Origin: Nitrospirota bacterium
GTDB lineage: Bacteria; Nitrospirota; Thermodesulfovibrionia; Thermodesulfovibrionales; Dissulfurispiraceae
Reading direction: 5' to 3'
Assembly (NCBI GenBank): GCA_021792185.1
Contig: JAJYVD010000001.1
Location: 97,189-161,188, forward strand
Length of the DNA stretch: 64,000 nt
The translations under genes were made by a program, and so were the position numbers. The notes under the pieces were generated by a model, which was not told the origin of the DNA, did no database searches, and was given only the letters and a program-made list of their open reading frames with translations. This document shows positions 25,539 to 34,532 of this stretch, piece by piece; position 1 is the first letter of the stretch; every line of letters starts with the position of its first letter.

Positions 25539-26570
25539 TTATATCCATCTCAGTTCTGAATTCAACTGCCTATGTTCCACCAGGTACTTTAGCTGAGCCA
25601 ACCTTACACACCTTCGTCCCCTGAAGTCCTCCTCGGAAAAGTTTATATCTTTAAACATTTTCACCAGTTCTTCACCTCCGCGTTCCAAATCCCACTGAGG
25701 CTTATAGTAATCTTTCAGGACGGTCAATATCTTATTAAAACCTACTCTATAGGTTCTGGAATCGCTTCCATGTTCTCCGGTAAAAACAAGAGTGCTTCCC
25801 TTCACAGCCTTCTGTGCCGCCAAGGCAATATCGCGAACGGTAAAATTTCCGTTTTTAAATCCGACATTGAATGCTTGTCCCTGTATCAGCGATATCGGAG
25901 CCTCCAACCCCGCAATAAATGCGGAACAAACATCCTGTATATGGACTACCGGCCTCCATGGAGTTCCATCGCTTTTAATCTCGATATTTCCTGTTGTGTA
26001 GGCGCATGCTACGAGATTATTAAACACAATATCGCATCTCAATCTTGGACTAACACCGAATACCGTTGATGGGCGGAAACTGACAACCGAAAATGTATTA
26101 GAGCTCATTTTTCGCAATTCACATTCCGCGTTCCATTTTGTCTTTGCATAGGCAGTTATGGAATTTTTCTCACTATTATCTTCATCCAGTTCACTGTCTA
26201 CATCTGCTATGCCGTACATGCTCTGTGATGATGCATAGACGAATCTCTTTACGCCGGCTCTCTTTGCACAATGAGCAAGTTTCATCGTTCCATGGTAATT
26301 AATTGCTTCCGTCAGCTTTGGATCAAACTCACCTAAAGGATCGTTTGAAAGCCCAGCCAGATGGATTACATAATCAATTCCCTCCAAATCCTCCATAGTA
26401 ACGTCACGAATATCTTTCTTGATCTGTTGCCTTCCTTTATCGAACTCCCATAATTCAGAGCCATCATAGTAATCAGCGTCATATCCGATTACGTTATAAG
26501 CTCGTTCCATGAGCATCGCTTCTAATATTGGACCTATGTATCCCCTGTTACCTGTTACTAAAACGTTCAT
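25539..26570 (-). CDS. NAD-dependent sugar epimerase/dehydratase (extended SDR)
   Basis: A 343-residue extended SDR beginning MNVLVTGNRGYIG, with HLAGLSNDPLGEF, the SSQSMYG strand and the YAKTK catalytic pair near 143-147. The C-terminal region holds WRPVVHIQDV. The protein family with this TGNRGYIGP start commonly accompanies sugar C-methyltransferases and nucleotidyltransferases. It may be the dehydratase or epimerase acting on GDP-heptose or a related nucleotide sugar; the specific step is not fixed by visible motifs. It follows the hddC-gmhB fusion by 40 bases. Confidence 0.83.
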   Translation of the reverse strand: MNVLVTGNRGYIGPILEAMLMERAYNVIGYDADYYDGSELWEFDKGRQQIKKDIRDVTMEDLEGIDYVIHLAGLSNDPLGEFDPKLTEAINYHGTMKLAHCAKRAGVKRFVYASSQSMYGIADVDSELDEDNSEKNSITAYAKTKWNAECELRKMSSNTFSVVSFRPSTVFGVSPRLRCDIVFNNLVACAYTTGNIEIKSDGTPWRPVVHIQDVCSAFIAGLEAPISLIQGQAFNVGFKNGNFTVRDIALAAQKAVKGSTLVFTGEHGSDSRTYRVGFNKILTVLKDYYKPQWDLERGGEELVKMFKDINFSEEDFRGRRCVRLAQLKYLVEHRQLNSELRWI

Positions 26571-26610
26571 TTATTTTCTCCATTTTATCAAGTTCAGTAA
26601 TAATCAAGAT

Positions 26611-27807
26611 TTATATCAAAAGATCCTTTACAGTTTCAAACAGCGATTCTCCCTGAGATACCAGTATTGTCCTACAGCCGGCCGCATCTCCAGCCTCCTT
26701 ATCTCTATAGTCATCGCCGATAAATACTGTTTTTGTTAAATTTAAATTATAATCTTGCTGCGCCTTATAGAGCATTCCAGGCTTCGGCTTGCGGCAATCA
26801 CAACCGTCATCCCATCCATGAGGGCAATAATAGAACCTATCAATTTGGGCGTTATATCGAAGCAGATCAGTATTCATTTTTGCATGAATATCTTCCAAAT
26901 CATCTTCGCTCATTATTCCTCTGGCAATCCCCGCTTGATTTGTAATAACAATAACTTGATACCCGCTTTCTTTCAAAAGCCTGATCGCTTCCCTGCTTCC
27001 TTCGAGCCATTCGAATTCATCCCACGTTTTAACATAGTCAGCCTTAGCGGGCTTCCTGTTAATCACTCCGTCACGATCGAGAATAATCGCCTTTTTGTCC
27101 TTTAGGAAAGCCTCGGTGATTCCCAATCTCTCATGCGAGCCTACGCTGTAATAACGATGATCTGTAACATAAGCAGCAAGTTGGTTCCTCTGGGTAAGCA
27201 GTGGATATACCGCCCCTTCAAAATTGATATTTTCGTCTGGTATCAAATCAATAACTTCTTTTTTAAAGATGCAATATCCGATATCAACGCCATTAAGACC
27301 TACTCCCCTCCTGCTTTTGTCATAACATACAACTTTTGAGTTATCAAATTGCACATTGCTTTTTGTATAATTATCGCTGTTTCTATAAACAGTTGTTTGA
27401 GCTATCACTCTCTGTTTTACAAAATGCATCCACATCCTATCGAAATCCATAGGCCAATAATTATCGCAGTACATCAAAAAGAAATAATCATCTATTTTCT
27501 CCGACGCAAGCTTTAACCTGCGGCCGGTTTCATTAGAAACTTCCGTCACAGAATAGTCAATATCAATCCCGAATGCCTTTCCATCTTCAAAATAGTCAAT
27601 TATTACCTCCGGCAAATAGCCGAGCAGGAGCAGTATCCTCGCAAAGCCCTGCTCCCTTAAAAGTTCGATCAAATACTGCAGAAATGGTTTATTATTAAAC
27701 TCAATCATAGGCTTAGGGCGAGTATTGGTAAGTGGCCTCAAGCGCGTCCCCATCCCGCCGGCTAAAATCACCGCCTGTTCAGGCTTTTTGATAATGGTGC
27801 CCAACAT
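26611..27807 (-). CDS. HddC-GmhB fusion: heptose-1-phosphate guanylyltransferase plus heptose-bisphosphate 7-phosphatase
   Basis: About 398 residues from the ATG at 27807, immediately after AAGGAG. Residues 10-235 are a sugar nucleotidyltransferase: LAGGMGTRLRPLT at 15-27, KPMIEF, and YCDNYW as metal site. Residues 238-398 are a HAD phosphatase of the GmhB type: DRDGV at 244-248, ITNQAGIARG, zinc-site cysteines in CPH and CDCRKPKPGM (328-345), and GDDYRDKEAG. In separate-protein systems GmhB removes the 7-phosphate from the bisphosphate made by HddA and HddC then attaches GMP. The fusion joins these consecutive steps, in reversed order along the chain. GDP specificity rests on the heptose context. 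Confidence 0.87.
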   Translation of the reverse strand: MLGTIIKKPEQAVILAGGMGTRLRPLTNTRPKPMIEFNNKPFLQYLIELLREQGFARILLLLGYLPEVIIDYFEDGKAFGIDIDYSVTEVSNETGRRLKLASEKIDDYFFLMYCDNYWPMDFDRMWMHFVKQRVIAQTTVYRNSDNYTKSNVQFDNSKVVCYDKSRRGVGLNGVDIGYCIFKKEVIDLIPDENINFEGAVYPLLTQRNQLAAYVTDHRYYSVGSHERLGITEAFLKDKKAIILDRDGVINRKPAKADYVKTWDEFEWLEGSREAIRLLKESGYQVIVITNQAGIARGIMSEDDLEDIHAKMNTDLLRYNAQIDRFYYCPHGWDDGCDCRKPKPGMLYKAQQDYNLNLTKTVFIGDDYRDKEAGDAAGCRTILVSQGESLFETVKDLLI

Positions 27808-27821
27808 CTGCTCCTTGATAA

Positions 27822-28409
27822 TTATGATAGATATATGCCTTGCGCACTTACAACCAAATCGAGAACACAGTGGCATATCGAATGATGAATAATTTCAACA
27901 GGACCGTATGCCTGTGCAGAAACATAAAAGTTTATATCTCCCATCTCTGACAATGGATTAGCCGCATCAAAACCTGATAGAGTTATAACCCTACATTTTT
28001 TTTGACGCGCAGCAGCAACCCCGCATAAGATATTTTCTGATCTTCCGGAACTGCTAATTGCAACAAGGGCATCACCCTCATCCGCAAACATTTGAATGGG
28101 CTTCTCAAAGACATGCTTATACCCGTAATCATTGCTAATGCATGTTAGAAGCGCCCCGTCATTGAATGATATCGCCTTTATTCCGCCGGTTTTCCAATAA
28201 TCTACGGACATATGACTTGATATAGACGAACTGGCGCCGTTGCCTATAAACATAACCTTATTGCCCGACTGCTTCAGCCTTATGATATCTACTGCAAGAT
28301 CATCCACAGCCTGATTAAAACTTATCGCTTTATTGCTTCCGTCGGTCACCCTGACATTCCGCATGAGATTTATAATATCCTCGTAATATTTCTTGCTTCC
28401 TAAAGACAT
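27822..28409 (-). CDS. gmhA: Sedoheptulose 7-phosphate isomerase (SIS domain)
   Basis: A 195-residue SIS-domain protein of the usual GmhA length. It has KVMFIGNGASSSISSHMSVD near 60-79 and AISSSGRSENILCG near 117-130, the two phosphosugar-binding loops, and a C-terminal histidine-rich helix (EIIHHSICHCVLD) matching the GmhA active site. It converts sedoheptulose 7-phosphate into D-glycero-D-manno-heptose 7-phosphate. It lies 14 bases before the hddC-gmhB fusion, giving the first steps of the heptose pathway in order. Confidence 0.88.
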   Translation of the reverse strand: MSLGSKKYYEDIINLMRNVRVTDGSNKAISFNQAVDDLAVDIIRLKQSGNKVMFIGNGASSSISSHMSVDYWKTGGIKAISFNDGALLTCISNDYGYKHVFEKPIQMFADEGDALVAISSSGRSENILCGVAAARQKKCRVITLSGFDAANPLSEMGDINFYVSAQAYGPVEIIHHSICHCVLDLVVSAQGIYLS

Positions 28410-28428
28410 TTAACGCTCCTTTCCTGTT

Positions 28429-29538
28429 TTAATTCATATTTTCTCTTATCATATTTTTCAGGTGTCTTGCTATTGCAAGAGAGGCCGTAAGACCGGGAGA
28501 CTCTATTCCTATCAAATTATAAAAACCTTCCAGCCCGATATCTGATTCATGAGTTATTATAAAATCTCTGATGCCATCTCCTTTAATTTTAGGACGGATG
28601 CTGGCCATGTCGGGCGAAAAGGACTCACGCTCCAGCCCCCTAATAATCCTGCAAGCGTTCTGATAAAATATATCCCTTTTATTAAAGTCGACTCTATAAT
28701 CCACGCTATCAAAATGTTCTACGTCCGGTCCGAAACGAAGCCTATTGCTCATATCAAGTGTTGCGTGCACACCAAGTCCGCTTAAATTCTTATGCGGCAT
28801 GGGATATATAAGTCTACTGACAGGAGATTTCTTTGTATAGGAGAAATATGAGCCTTTCACATAAGCAAGTCTATATCCTGCCTTATCAGTATCGATTCCT
28901 GCCATAGATGCTATTTTATCGCTCATTAATCCTGCGGAATTAATTACAATCTTAGACTTGAGCTTATATTTATCGCCTCTGATTCCAATAACATAAACGG
29001 TATTTTGTCTCTCTATCGAAACAACCTCGCTGTTCAAGGAAAAAATCACCCCTGATGTGGAGGCCAGACGATAAAGACTATTTAAATATTTGTGCACATC
29101 AATAATTCCGGTTTTTGAAGAATAAATTGCGGCTAAAGCATTCACCTTGGGTTCCATAGATAAAATTTGACTTTTATCGATTATTTTAAGATCTGAAACA
29201 CCATTCTGCTCGGCAGTGTCTTTTAGGGAGGCTATCCTATTGATTTCTGATTGCTCAACAGCAACAATTAATTTGCCGATTTCCCTGTGAGGGATGGCAT
29301 ATGATCTGCAGTACTCATATAAGAGGCCGGCGCCCTCAACGCATAATCGTGCCTTTAACGATCCCGGAGGATAATAAATACCTGTATGAATAACCTCGCT
29401 GTTGCGACTGCTTGTCTCCATTCCAAATCTGTCATGCCTTTCCAGTAAAACAATATCATCATATTCTTTTGACAACTCATACGCAATAGCAAGCCCGATG
29501 ACGCCTCCGCCGATTATTGTTATTTTAGCCTCGTCCAT
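28429..29538 (-). CDS. lhgO: FAD-dependent L-2-hydroxyglutarate oxidase-like protein
   Basis: About 369 residues from the ATG at 29538 (a TTG three codons earlier is the alternative). The FAD site is ITIIGGGVIGLAIAYEL at the N terminus. The family-typical block SSRNSEVIHTGIYYPPGSLKA (about 44-64) and GKLIVA match LhgO-type dehydrogenases. The end GIESPGLTASLAIARHL is also typical. LhgO oxidises L-2-hydroxyglutarate to 2-oxoglutarate and normally sits in metabolic operons. Here, between gmhA and a methyltransferase remnant, it may instead oxidise a 2-hydroxy-acid group on a sugar or its substituent. That role is inference. Confidence 0.8.
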   Translation of the reverse strand: MDEAKITIIGGGVIGLAIAYELSKEYDDIVLLERHDRFGMETSSRNSEVIHTGIYYPPGSLKARLCVEGAGLLYEYCRSYAIPHREIGKLIVAVEQSEINRIASLKDTAEQNGVSDLKIIDKSQILSMEPKVNALAAIYSSKTGIIDVHKYLNSLYRLASTSGVIFSLNSEVVSIERQNTVYVIGIRGDKYKLKSKIVINSAGLMSDKIASMAGIDTDKAGYRLAYVKGSYFSYTKKSPVSRLIYPMPHKNLSGLGVHATLDMSNRLRFGPDVEHFDSVDYRVDFNKRDIFYQNACRIIRGLERESFSPDMASIRPKIKGDGIRDFIITHESDIGLEGFYNLIGIESPGLTASLAIARHLKNMIRENMN

Positions 29539-29632
29539 TAAATACAAAAACCCTTAAAAAACTATGTTAATAATAACCATCGCTCATATAAATTACATTC
29601 GTTAATTCAGCCTTAGGTTTATCGACTTTCAC

Positions 29633-30710
29633 CTATAGTTTTGCTTTAAATCCCCACCCTAAATGTCCTGCCCTGTCTGGAATTTTTGTGACAACTATAT
29701 TTTCCATCCGATTTTTTAAGAAAAATGCTTTAAATTCTTCAACCGTATATCGGTAGTTTATAGAGGCTCCAAATCTGTCTAAAAGATCGCCTATTATACT
29801 TTTAGGTGTAGTTCCATGATGCAAAGGGAATTTTAACCCGATTTTTCTGGTATATCCAAATCTTTTTAGAATCTGCCCGGGATAAGAAGAAAACAATAAC
29901 ACAAACGGACTGAGGAGATAACAGAATAATTTTAATTTTCTATAGGATAATTTTCTTGTTATAGAATGCAACCCTTCAAATATTTGAAGCGGAATGCGTT
30001 TTATCATGTTATCTTCATGCTTTTCATATAAAAATACGTGTATAATGCTCCACCTGGTTTTAAAACCCTCACGGCTTCTGCAAAAGCCAAATCAGGATTA
30101 GGCGTATGATGAAAGACACCGTAAGAATAAGCAATGTCAAAGCTATTATCGCAAAAAGGAAGGTTCAGAGCGCTCGCTCTTATAAAACGCTGATTTTGCT
30201 TTCTATATTTCGATTTATTACAAAAATAAACAGAATATCCAATATCAATCCCGTAATATTGCGCTTCCGGATTTTTCATTGCCAATTTTCTGCCGTCTAT
30301 TCCACCGCCCGTCCCGATTTCTAAAATTGCCCTCCCTGTTGATATATTATGAGGCACTATTTTTGCACTGCATCGAAGTGATATATGAAGTCGACATCCT
30401 TGTCAAAGTGCGCCTTATCACAATCGAGGAAAATATTTGACCAATTATAAACGGCGTTATTTAAGATGCTTTCAGATGACAAACCCGTCTCTCTATGCCG
30501 ATCGTTTTTTAATATTGAAATTGTTTGGCTGTCGAAAAAAGTCGGCACATTTTCTACGCTATAATAGAGAGCATTGCAGTCATTATTTTTACAAACCCAT
30601 GTTACATTAGCATTTGCAATATTCCTGCTAATTGTATTTTGTCTACAATTAGGGCATTGCAATATTTTTTCATCAATTAAAAGCATGTTATTCCCTGAAC
30701 TCGTATCCAT
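29633..30710 (-). pseudogene. SAM-dependent methyltransferase broken by two frameshifts
   Basis: Three consecutive pieces make one methyltransferase of about 355 residues. Piece 1 (30710-30357) has a zinc-ribbon start (CPNC, CKNNDC). Piece 2 (30357-30004) carries the SAM motif ILEIGTGGGIDGRKLA and FHHTPNPD. Piece 3 (30007-29633) is the C-terminal part. Restoring one A in the AAAAA run at about 30361-30365 joins pieces 1 and 2 (VQKIVPHN). Removing one AT pair from the TATAT at about 30025-30030 joins pieces 2 and 3 as FYEKHEDNMIKR, a plausible family sequence. Two separate lesions argue for real decay, although homopolymer read errors cannot be excluded for the first. Gene start 30710 touches the GT2 stop. 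Confidence 0.8.
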
Positions 30711-31750
30711 TATATTCCTTCTTTATGATATTCTCCCAAAGAGGCTTTCTTATAACCTACGGCACACCAAAAAACAGAACTGCAGAATGATATATTTTTT
30801 AGCCTGGCATCTTCCATCATCTGTACAATCTCTCTTTTGGTGAACCTTTTTTCTATCCTCGTTCCGAATCGGTCCAACGCATCAGTCCGCATGGTGTAGA
30901 AGCTTAGTCGCCGGTAACTCGAGAGAGGAAATACTTCGACAGATACTCCAACCTTCTCCAGAATAAGCGCAGTCAATATGAAAGCAATCATACAACTAGG
31001 AACAAACAGAAAAAAAGCAAGCATACCGAAAATGCGAAGCGGTTTTGTAACATAATTCAAGTAAAAATACAAAAAAAGCAGATCGAGGATAACACCATAA
31101 GTTCTTGAAAGGCCATAGCTTGATTTGCCCGAAGGCCTTTCAATATTTTGAATGGGAATCTCTATAATTTTGCCGCCCAAACGGGAAGCCAGCGCAGGAA
31201 TAAAGCGGTGCATTTCTCCGAATAACTCTATTTTTGCAAGAAGTCCTTTTCTATAAGCACGAAAAGTCGTTCCAAAATCATGTATATCAGTGCCGCTAAT
31301 ATTGCGGATAAAATAATTTGCTATCCGAGACGGCCATCGTCTTATTATCCCTTCTTTTCTGTCCTTTCTCCATCCGCAGACTAAATCATAACCCTCAGCT
31401 ATTTTTTCCAGAAAAAGAGGAATCTCCTCAGGAAAATGCTGAAGATCGGAATCCATAGTTATTATCACTTCGCCCTTCGCGCTTTCGATCCCGGACAACA
31501 AGGCGGATGTCTGTCCATAATTCCTCATGAGTTCTATAATCCTAACATGTGTATCTTGACTAACATATTTTTTCATGACTTTAAGCGAGAAATCATTGCT
31601 GCCGTCATCCACTAAAATCAACTCATAATCGTAGGATTTAAGCAGCGACATTGTTTGTGAGATTCTCTCGATAAACTGGCCTATAACTGCTTCTTCGTTA
31701 TACACCGGAGCGACGATAGAAATAAATGTTATATCATTGCATTGCATCAT
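30710..31750 (-). CDS. GT2 polyprenyl-phosphate glycosyltransferase fused to a methyltransferase tail (chimera)
   Basis: A 346-residue frame. Residues 1-240 are a DPM1/ArnC-type GT2: SIVAPVYNEE, LVDDGSND near 47-54, DSDLQHFPEE with the metal-binding aspartates, and RPSGKSSYG. One membrane helix follows at about 240-265, where such enzymes normally have two. From about residue 270 the sequence changes to FPLSSYRRLSFYTMRTDALD, GTRIEKRFTKREI and FWCAVGYKK. I recognise this as the C-terminal end of a class I methyltransferase, not of a GT2. A deletion probably joined two genes; the protein may or may not be active. The junction lies near base 30945. Confidence 0.78.
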   Translation of the reverse strand: MMQCNDITFISIVAPVYNEEAVIGQFIERISQTMSLLKSYDYELILVDDGSNDFSLKVMKKYVSQDTHVRIIELMRNYGQTSALLSGIESAKGEVIITMDSDLQHFPEEIPLFLEKIAEGYDLVCGWRKDRKEGIIRRWPSRIANYFIRNISGTDIHDFGTTFRAYRKGLLAKIELFGEMHRFIPALASRLGGKIIEIPIQNIERPSGKSSYGLSRTYGVILDLLFLYFYLNYVTKPLRIFGMLAFFLFVPSCMIAFILTALILEKVGVSVEVFPLSSYRRLSFYTMRTDALDRFGTRIEKRFTKREIVQMMEDARLKNISFCSSVFWCAVGYKKASLGEYHKEGI

Positions 31751-31820
31751 AAATTCTCCTTAATATTATAAGTTTTCCTGGATATTTGCAAAAAATTTTT
31801 TTGCTGCAGGCGGGCATTAT

Positions 31821-32780
31821 CTATCCACGTTTCGATATCATGTTAAATATGTATTTGACAGCGCCCTTCAAATATCCTGTCAATTTCCCGGCGTCTATTG
31901 TCAACCCGACAACCGGCAAAACGAGCAGCGACAGCGGATATTCGTAAAAGAGCCTCCCACCTCCGGACTTGAAAACAGGAATAAGATATCCTCTTGAAAA
32001 AAAATATAGGGCAACAAAAGGAAGCGCGGCAGTTCCGTAAAACAAAATGCCAAGTACGGCGAGCAACGCTAAAAACAGGTAATAATACGGATAATAGTAT
32101 TTATACAATCCTATAGTAGGTTGGGAATATGCCATATTTTTTAGAAATATCTCTTTTAAGGACTTCCCGTAGTTTATTCCATTATAACGGATAACCGCAT
32201 CAAAATTGATGCCTCGTATTATATCGAGCGCCTTCAACTTATTAGCCCAATCAACATCATATCCTGCGCGCCTTCCTTCCAAAAAGTGTCCAGTTTTTTC
32301 AAAAACCAATTTTTTGACAAGCGACGATGGCACTGTCGGACAAAAACGCTTATATCCGTAAGTCTGGGCAATGGCGGATTTGTCTATAAGCGTAACTCCT
32401 TCAAAATAACAAACGCCCGATACAATATCGAGACGTGAGGCTTTCAAAAACTCCATCTGTTTCTGGAGCCAGTCGCGACCGAAGGACAGTCCGCAGTCCA
32501 TAAATGCCAGGATATCGTAACGAGCATTCCTGATGCCAACATTTTTTGAAGAACTGGGGACATTTGTGCCTTCCCGAATGTTGCGGAACGCCGTATCATA
32601 TCTGTTGCCGTTTTTGCTTATCCACTCCTGTATTATGTCAAAGCTATTGTCTGTAGAATTTGAATCTACAAACAAAACTTCACATGGCGGAAGTGTTTGC
32701 TGAGCCACAAGTTCTATGGTTGTGGAAATGGTCTCAGCCTCGTTGAAGTAAGGAATAATAACCGAAATTTTTTCTGTCAT
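31821..32780 (-). CDS. Glycosyltransferase family 2 with C-terminal membrane segment
   Basis: A 319-residue GT-A protein. N-terminal motifs are VIIPYFNEAETI and VDSNSTDNS near 37-45. The DxD-like position reads FMDCGLSF near 93-100, and the ED/DW region GYDVDWANKL follows near 168-177. Hydrophobic stretches at about 230-275 suggest two helices. It probably adds one sugar of the repeat unit at the membrane. It overlaps the dehydratase gene by one base. Confidence 0.85.
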   Translation of the reverse strand: MTEKISVIIPYFNEAETISTTIELVAQQTLPPCEVLFVDSNSTDNSFDIIQEWISKNGNRYDTAFRNIREGTNVPSSSKNVGIRNARYDILAFMDCGLSFGRDWLQKQMEFLKASRLDIVSGVCYFEGVTLIDKSAIAQTYGYKRFCPTVPSSLVKKLVFEKTGHFLEGRRAGYDVDWANKLKALDIIRGINFDAVIRYNGINYGKSLKEIFLKNMAYSQPTIGLYKYYYPYYYLFLALLAVLGILFYGTAALPFVALYFFSRGYLIPVFKSGGGRLFYEYPLSLLVLPVVGLTIDAGKLTGYLKGAVKYIFNMISKRG

Positions 32781-33802
32781 CAGTTGCCGTATCTCATCAA
32801 AAAATACTTCTTAAACCATTCTATAGTCTTATATAGTCCGGTATCGAAGTCGATCTGCGGCTTCCAGCCGAAATATCTATTCAATTTGTCATAACTCATA
32901 TACTGGGAACTTATCTCTCCGACAGTCTGTCTGTCAGCCCACAACTTTTCGACCTCCGCATATAAAATGTCTTTCCCAAGCATCCCGTATATTTTTTTAA
33001 CTATATCTTTTACTGTCATAGGCTGATTGGTGCCGACATTGAAGATTTCTCCTTTAAGCTTACTATCGGCTGATAGTCTTTCAGCAAACAACATATAAAG
33101 GTCAACCACATCATCGATATAAATGTAATCTCGAATATGGAGTCCGTTACCTCTCGGAATGAATGTAGAATAGCCGAGGGCCGACCTGATGGCATCTGGT
33201 ATCAAAGCTGAAAAATTTAATTGTCCCGGCCCGTAAATATTGCAGAAACGAGTAATAATTATGGGCAGATCATAAAGGTCCGACGCATATGACCTTGAGA
33301 TCATATCTGCGCAAGCTTTCGAGACATCGTATGGATATATCGGAATTAACGGATAATCCTCGACATAAGGCAGTTTGTCCCTGTCATAGCTTCCATATGC
33401 CTTATCAGACGATGCCGTAATAACCGCCTGAACCTTTTCCCGGTTCTCGCGCACCGCTTCAAGAAGGGCATATGTACCTCTGACATTGGTTTCCCAAGTA
33501 AGATAGGGATAGTCCCGGGCAACGCCTACTTCCACCTGAGCAGCCAGGTGAAAACAGCAATTAATCTGCTCCTCAACTATAATCCTGCGCATCAAATCCT
33601 TGTCGGTAATATCGCCTTGAATTATATTGACTTTATCAGCCATCCCCCCGTAAAAGAGAATGGTGTTCTTTTTGATATTCCTGATTATACCTGTAATATT
33701 GGCGCCCTTGCGAAGACAAGCCATAGCAAGATTGCCGCCTATGAAGCCGTTTATGCCGGTTATCAGCACATTCTTACCGGTCCAGTAGTTTGTTTGAGAC
33801 AC
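32780..33802 (-). CDS. NDP-sugar 4,6-dehydratase (RfbG-like extended SDR)
   Basis: A 340-residue extended SDR. It has LITGINGFIGGNLA near 13-26, HLAAQVEV, the ASSDKAYG strand with the aspartate-lysine pair of 4,6-dehydratases, and YPYDVSKACAD with catalytic Tyr and Lys near 166-170. The ASSDKAYG and RFCNIYGPGQLNFSALIPD blocks resemble CDP-glucose 4,6-dehydratase (RfbG) and related enzymes. The gene just upstream encodes an RfbF-like nucleotidyltransferase, so the pair should activate a sugar and make its 4-keto-6-deoxy form, which would feed the C-methyltransferase and RmlC-like enzymes further on. Confidence 0.83.
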   Translation of the reverse strand: MSQTNYWTGKNVLITGINGFIGGNLAMACLRKGANITGIIRNIKKNTILFYGGMADKVNIIQGDITDKDLMRRIIVEEQINCCFHLAAQVEVGVARDYPYLTWETNVRGTYALLEAVRENREKVQAVITASSDKAYGSYDRDKLPYVEDYPLIPIYPYDVSKACADMISRSYASDLYDLPIIITRFCNIYGPGQLNFSALIPDAIRSALGYSTFIPRGNGLHIRDYIYIDDVVDLYMLFAERLSADSKLKGEIFNVGTNQPMTVKDIVKKIYGMLGKDILYAEVEKLWADRQTVGEISSQYMSYDKLNRYFGWKPQIDFDTGLYKTIEWFKKYFLMRYGN

Positions 33803-33808
33803 GCCTAT

Positions 33809-34522
33809 CTACCTCCTCAATATTTCGTCGAATTTCGTTATGCTTTTTTCCGCCTCTTGCAGTTCCGTAATGGTATTGACAGTAATGTGAAGTCCTGTGT
33901 GCTTAAACCCGAACATTTCGTTTTTTTTAACAGTGCGCTGCAGAAAGTTCACAAAAGAGCGACTCTGCGCAATATCATCTCTGCTTTTTCCGCTGAAGTA
34001 AAAATAGCCGATATTGATCCATTTGTCCAATGTAGGTTTTTCCTCGAAGGAAACCACCTTCCCTGATCCGTCCAGATCCAAAATTCCAAACTGGCTCTGC
34101 AGCGGATATAATGTGATAGAAACCTTCCGCTTATGCCGTTTATGAAACGCTATCAACCCGTGAAGATCGACATTAGCAAGGGTATCGCCATAACACATTA
34201 TGAAGTCTCCGGGAATATGCTGAATGGCGTCCTGTATCCTTTTCTGGATATCGGCATCTCCTGAATCGACGATCCTGATATCCAGATTGCTATGATTTTT
34301 TTTGAAATAACCGGCAATCTCTTCCGACTTATATCCCACGGCTACAACAAATTTCTTGAGGCCATAGGTTTCAAAATATGAGATCAAGTAATTAAGCATA
34401 GGTTTGCCTTTGATTTGAATCAAAGGCTTAGGCACCTTGTGCGTAAGAGGTTTGAGGCGCTCACCTTTGCCGCCGCAGAGGATAAGCACTTTCAGATTTG
34501 GGTCTATTTTCTTAAATGACAT
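33809..34522 (-). CDS. Sugar-1-phosphate nucleotidyltransferase (RfbF-like)
   Basis: A 237-residue nucleotidyltransferase with the signature LILCGGKGERLKPLTHKVPK near 13-32, the metal site MCYGDTLANVD near 108-118 and FEEKP near 154-158. The QFGILDLD and WINIGYF segments resemble glucose-1-phosphate cytidylyltransferase (RfbF). It would couple a sugar 1-phosphate to CTP or another nucleotide; base preference is not proven. It precedes the RfbG-like dehydratase by six bases. Confidence 0.83.
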   Translation of the reverse strand: MSFKKIDPNLKVLILCGGKGERLKPLTHKVPKPLIQIKGKPMLNYLISYFETYGLKKFVVAVGYKSEEIAGYFKKNHSNLDIRIVDSGDADIQKRIQDAIQHIPGDFIMCYGDTLANVDLHGLIAFHKRHKRKVSITLYPLQSQFGILDLDGSGKVVSFEEKPTLDKWINIGYFYFSGKSRDDIAQSRSFVNFLQRTVKKNEMFGFKHTGLHITVNTITELQEAEKSITKFDEILRR

Positions 34523-34532
34523 CTGATATCCT

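Noticed and set aside
31788-31804. Possible terminator (GCAAAAAA/TTTTTTTGC palindrome)
   Set aside because: The stem is almost entirely A/T with no loop, so it is too weak; the operon continues on both sides.
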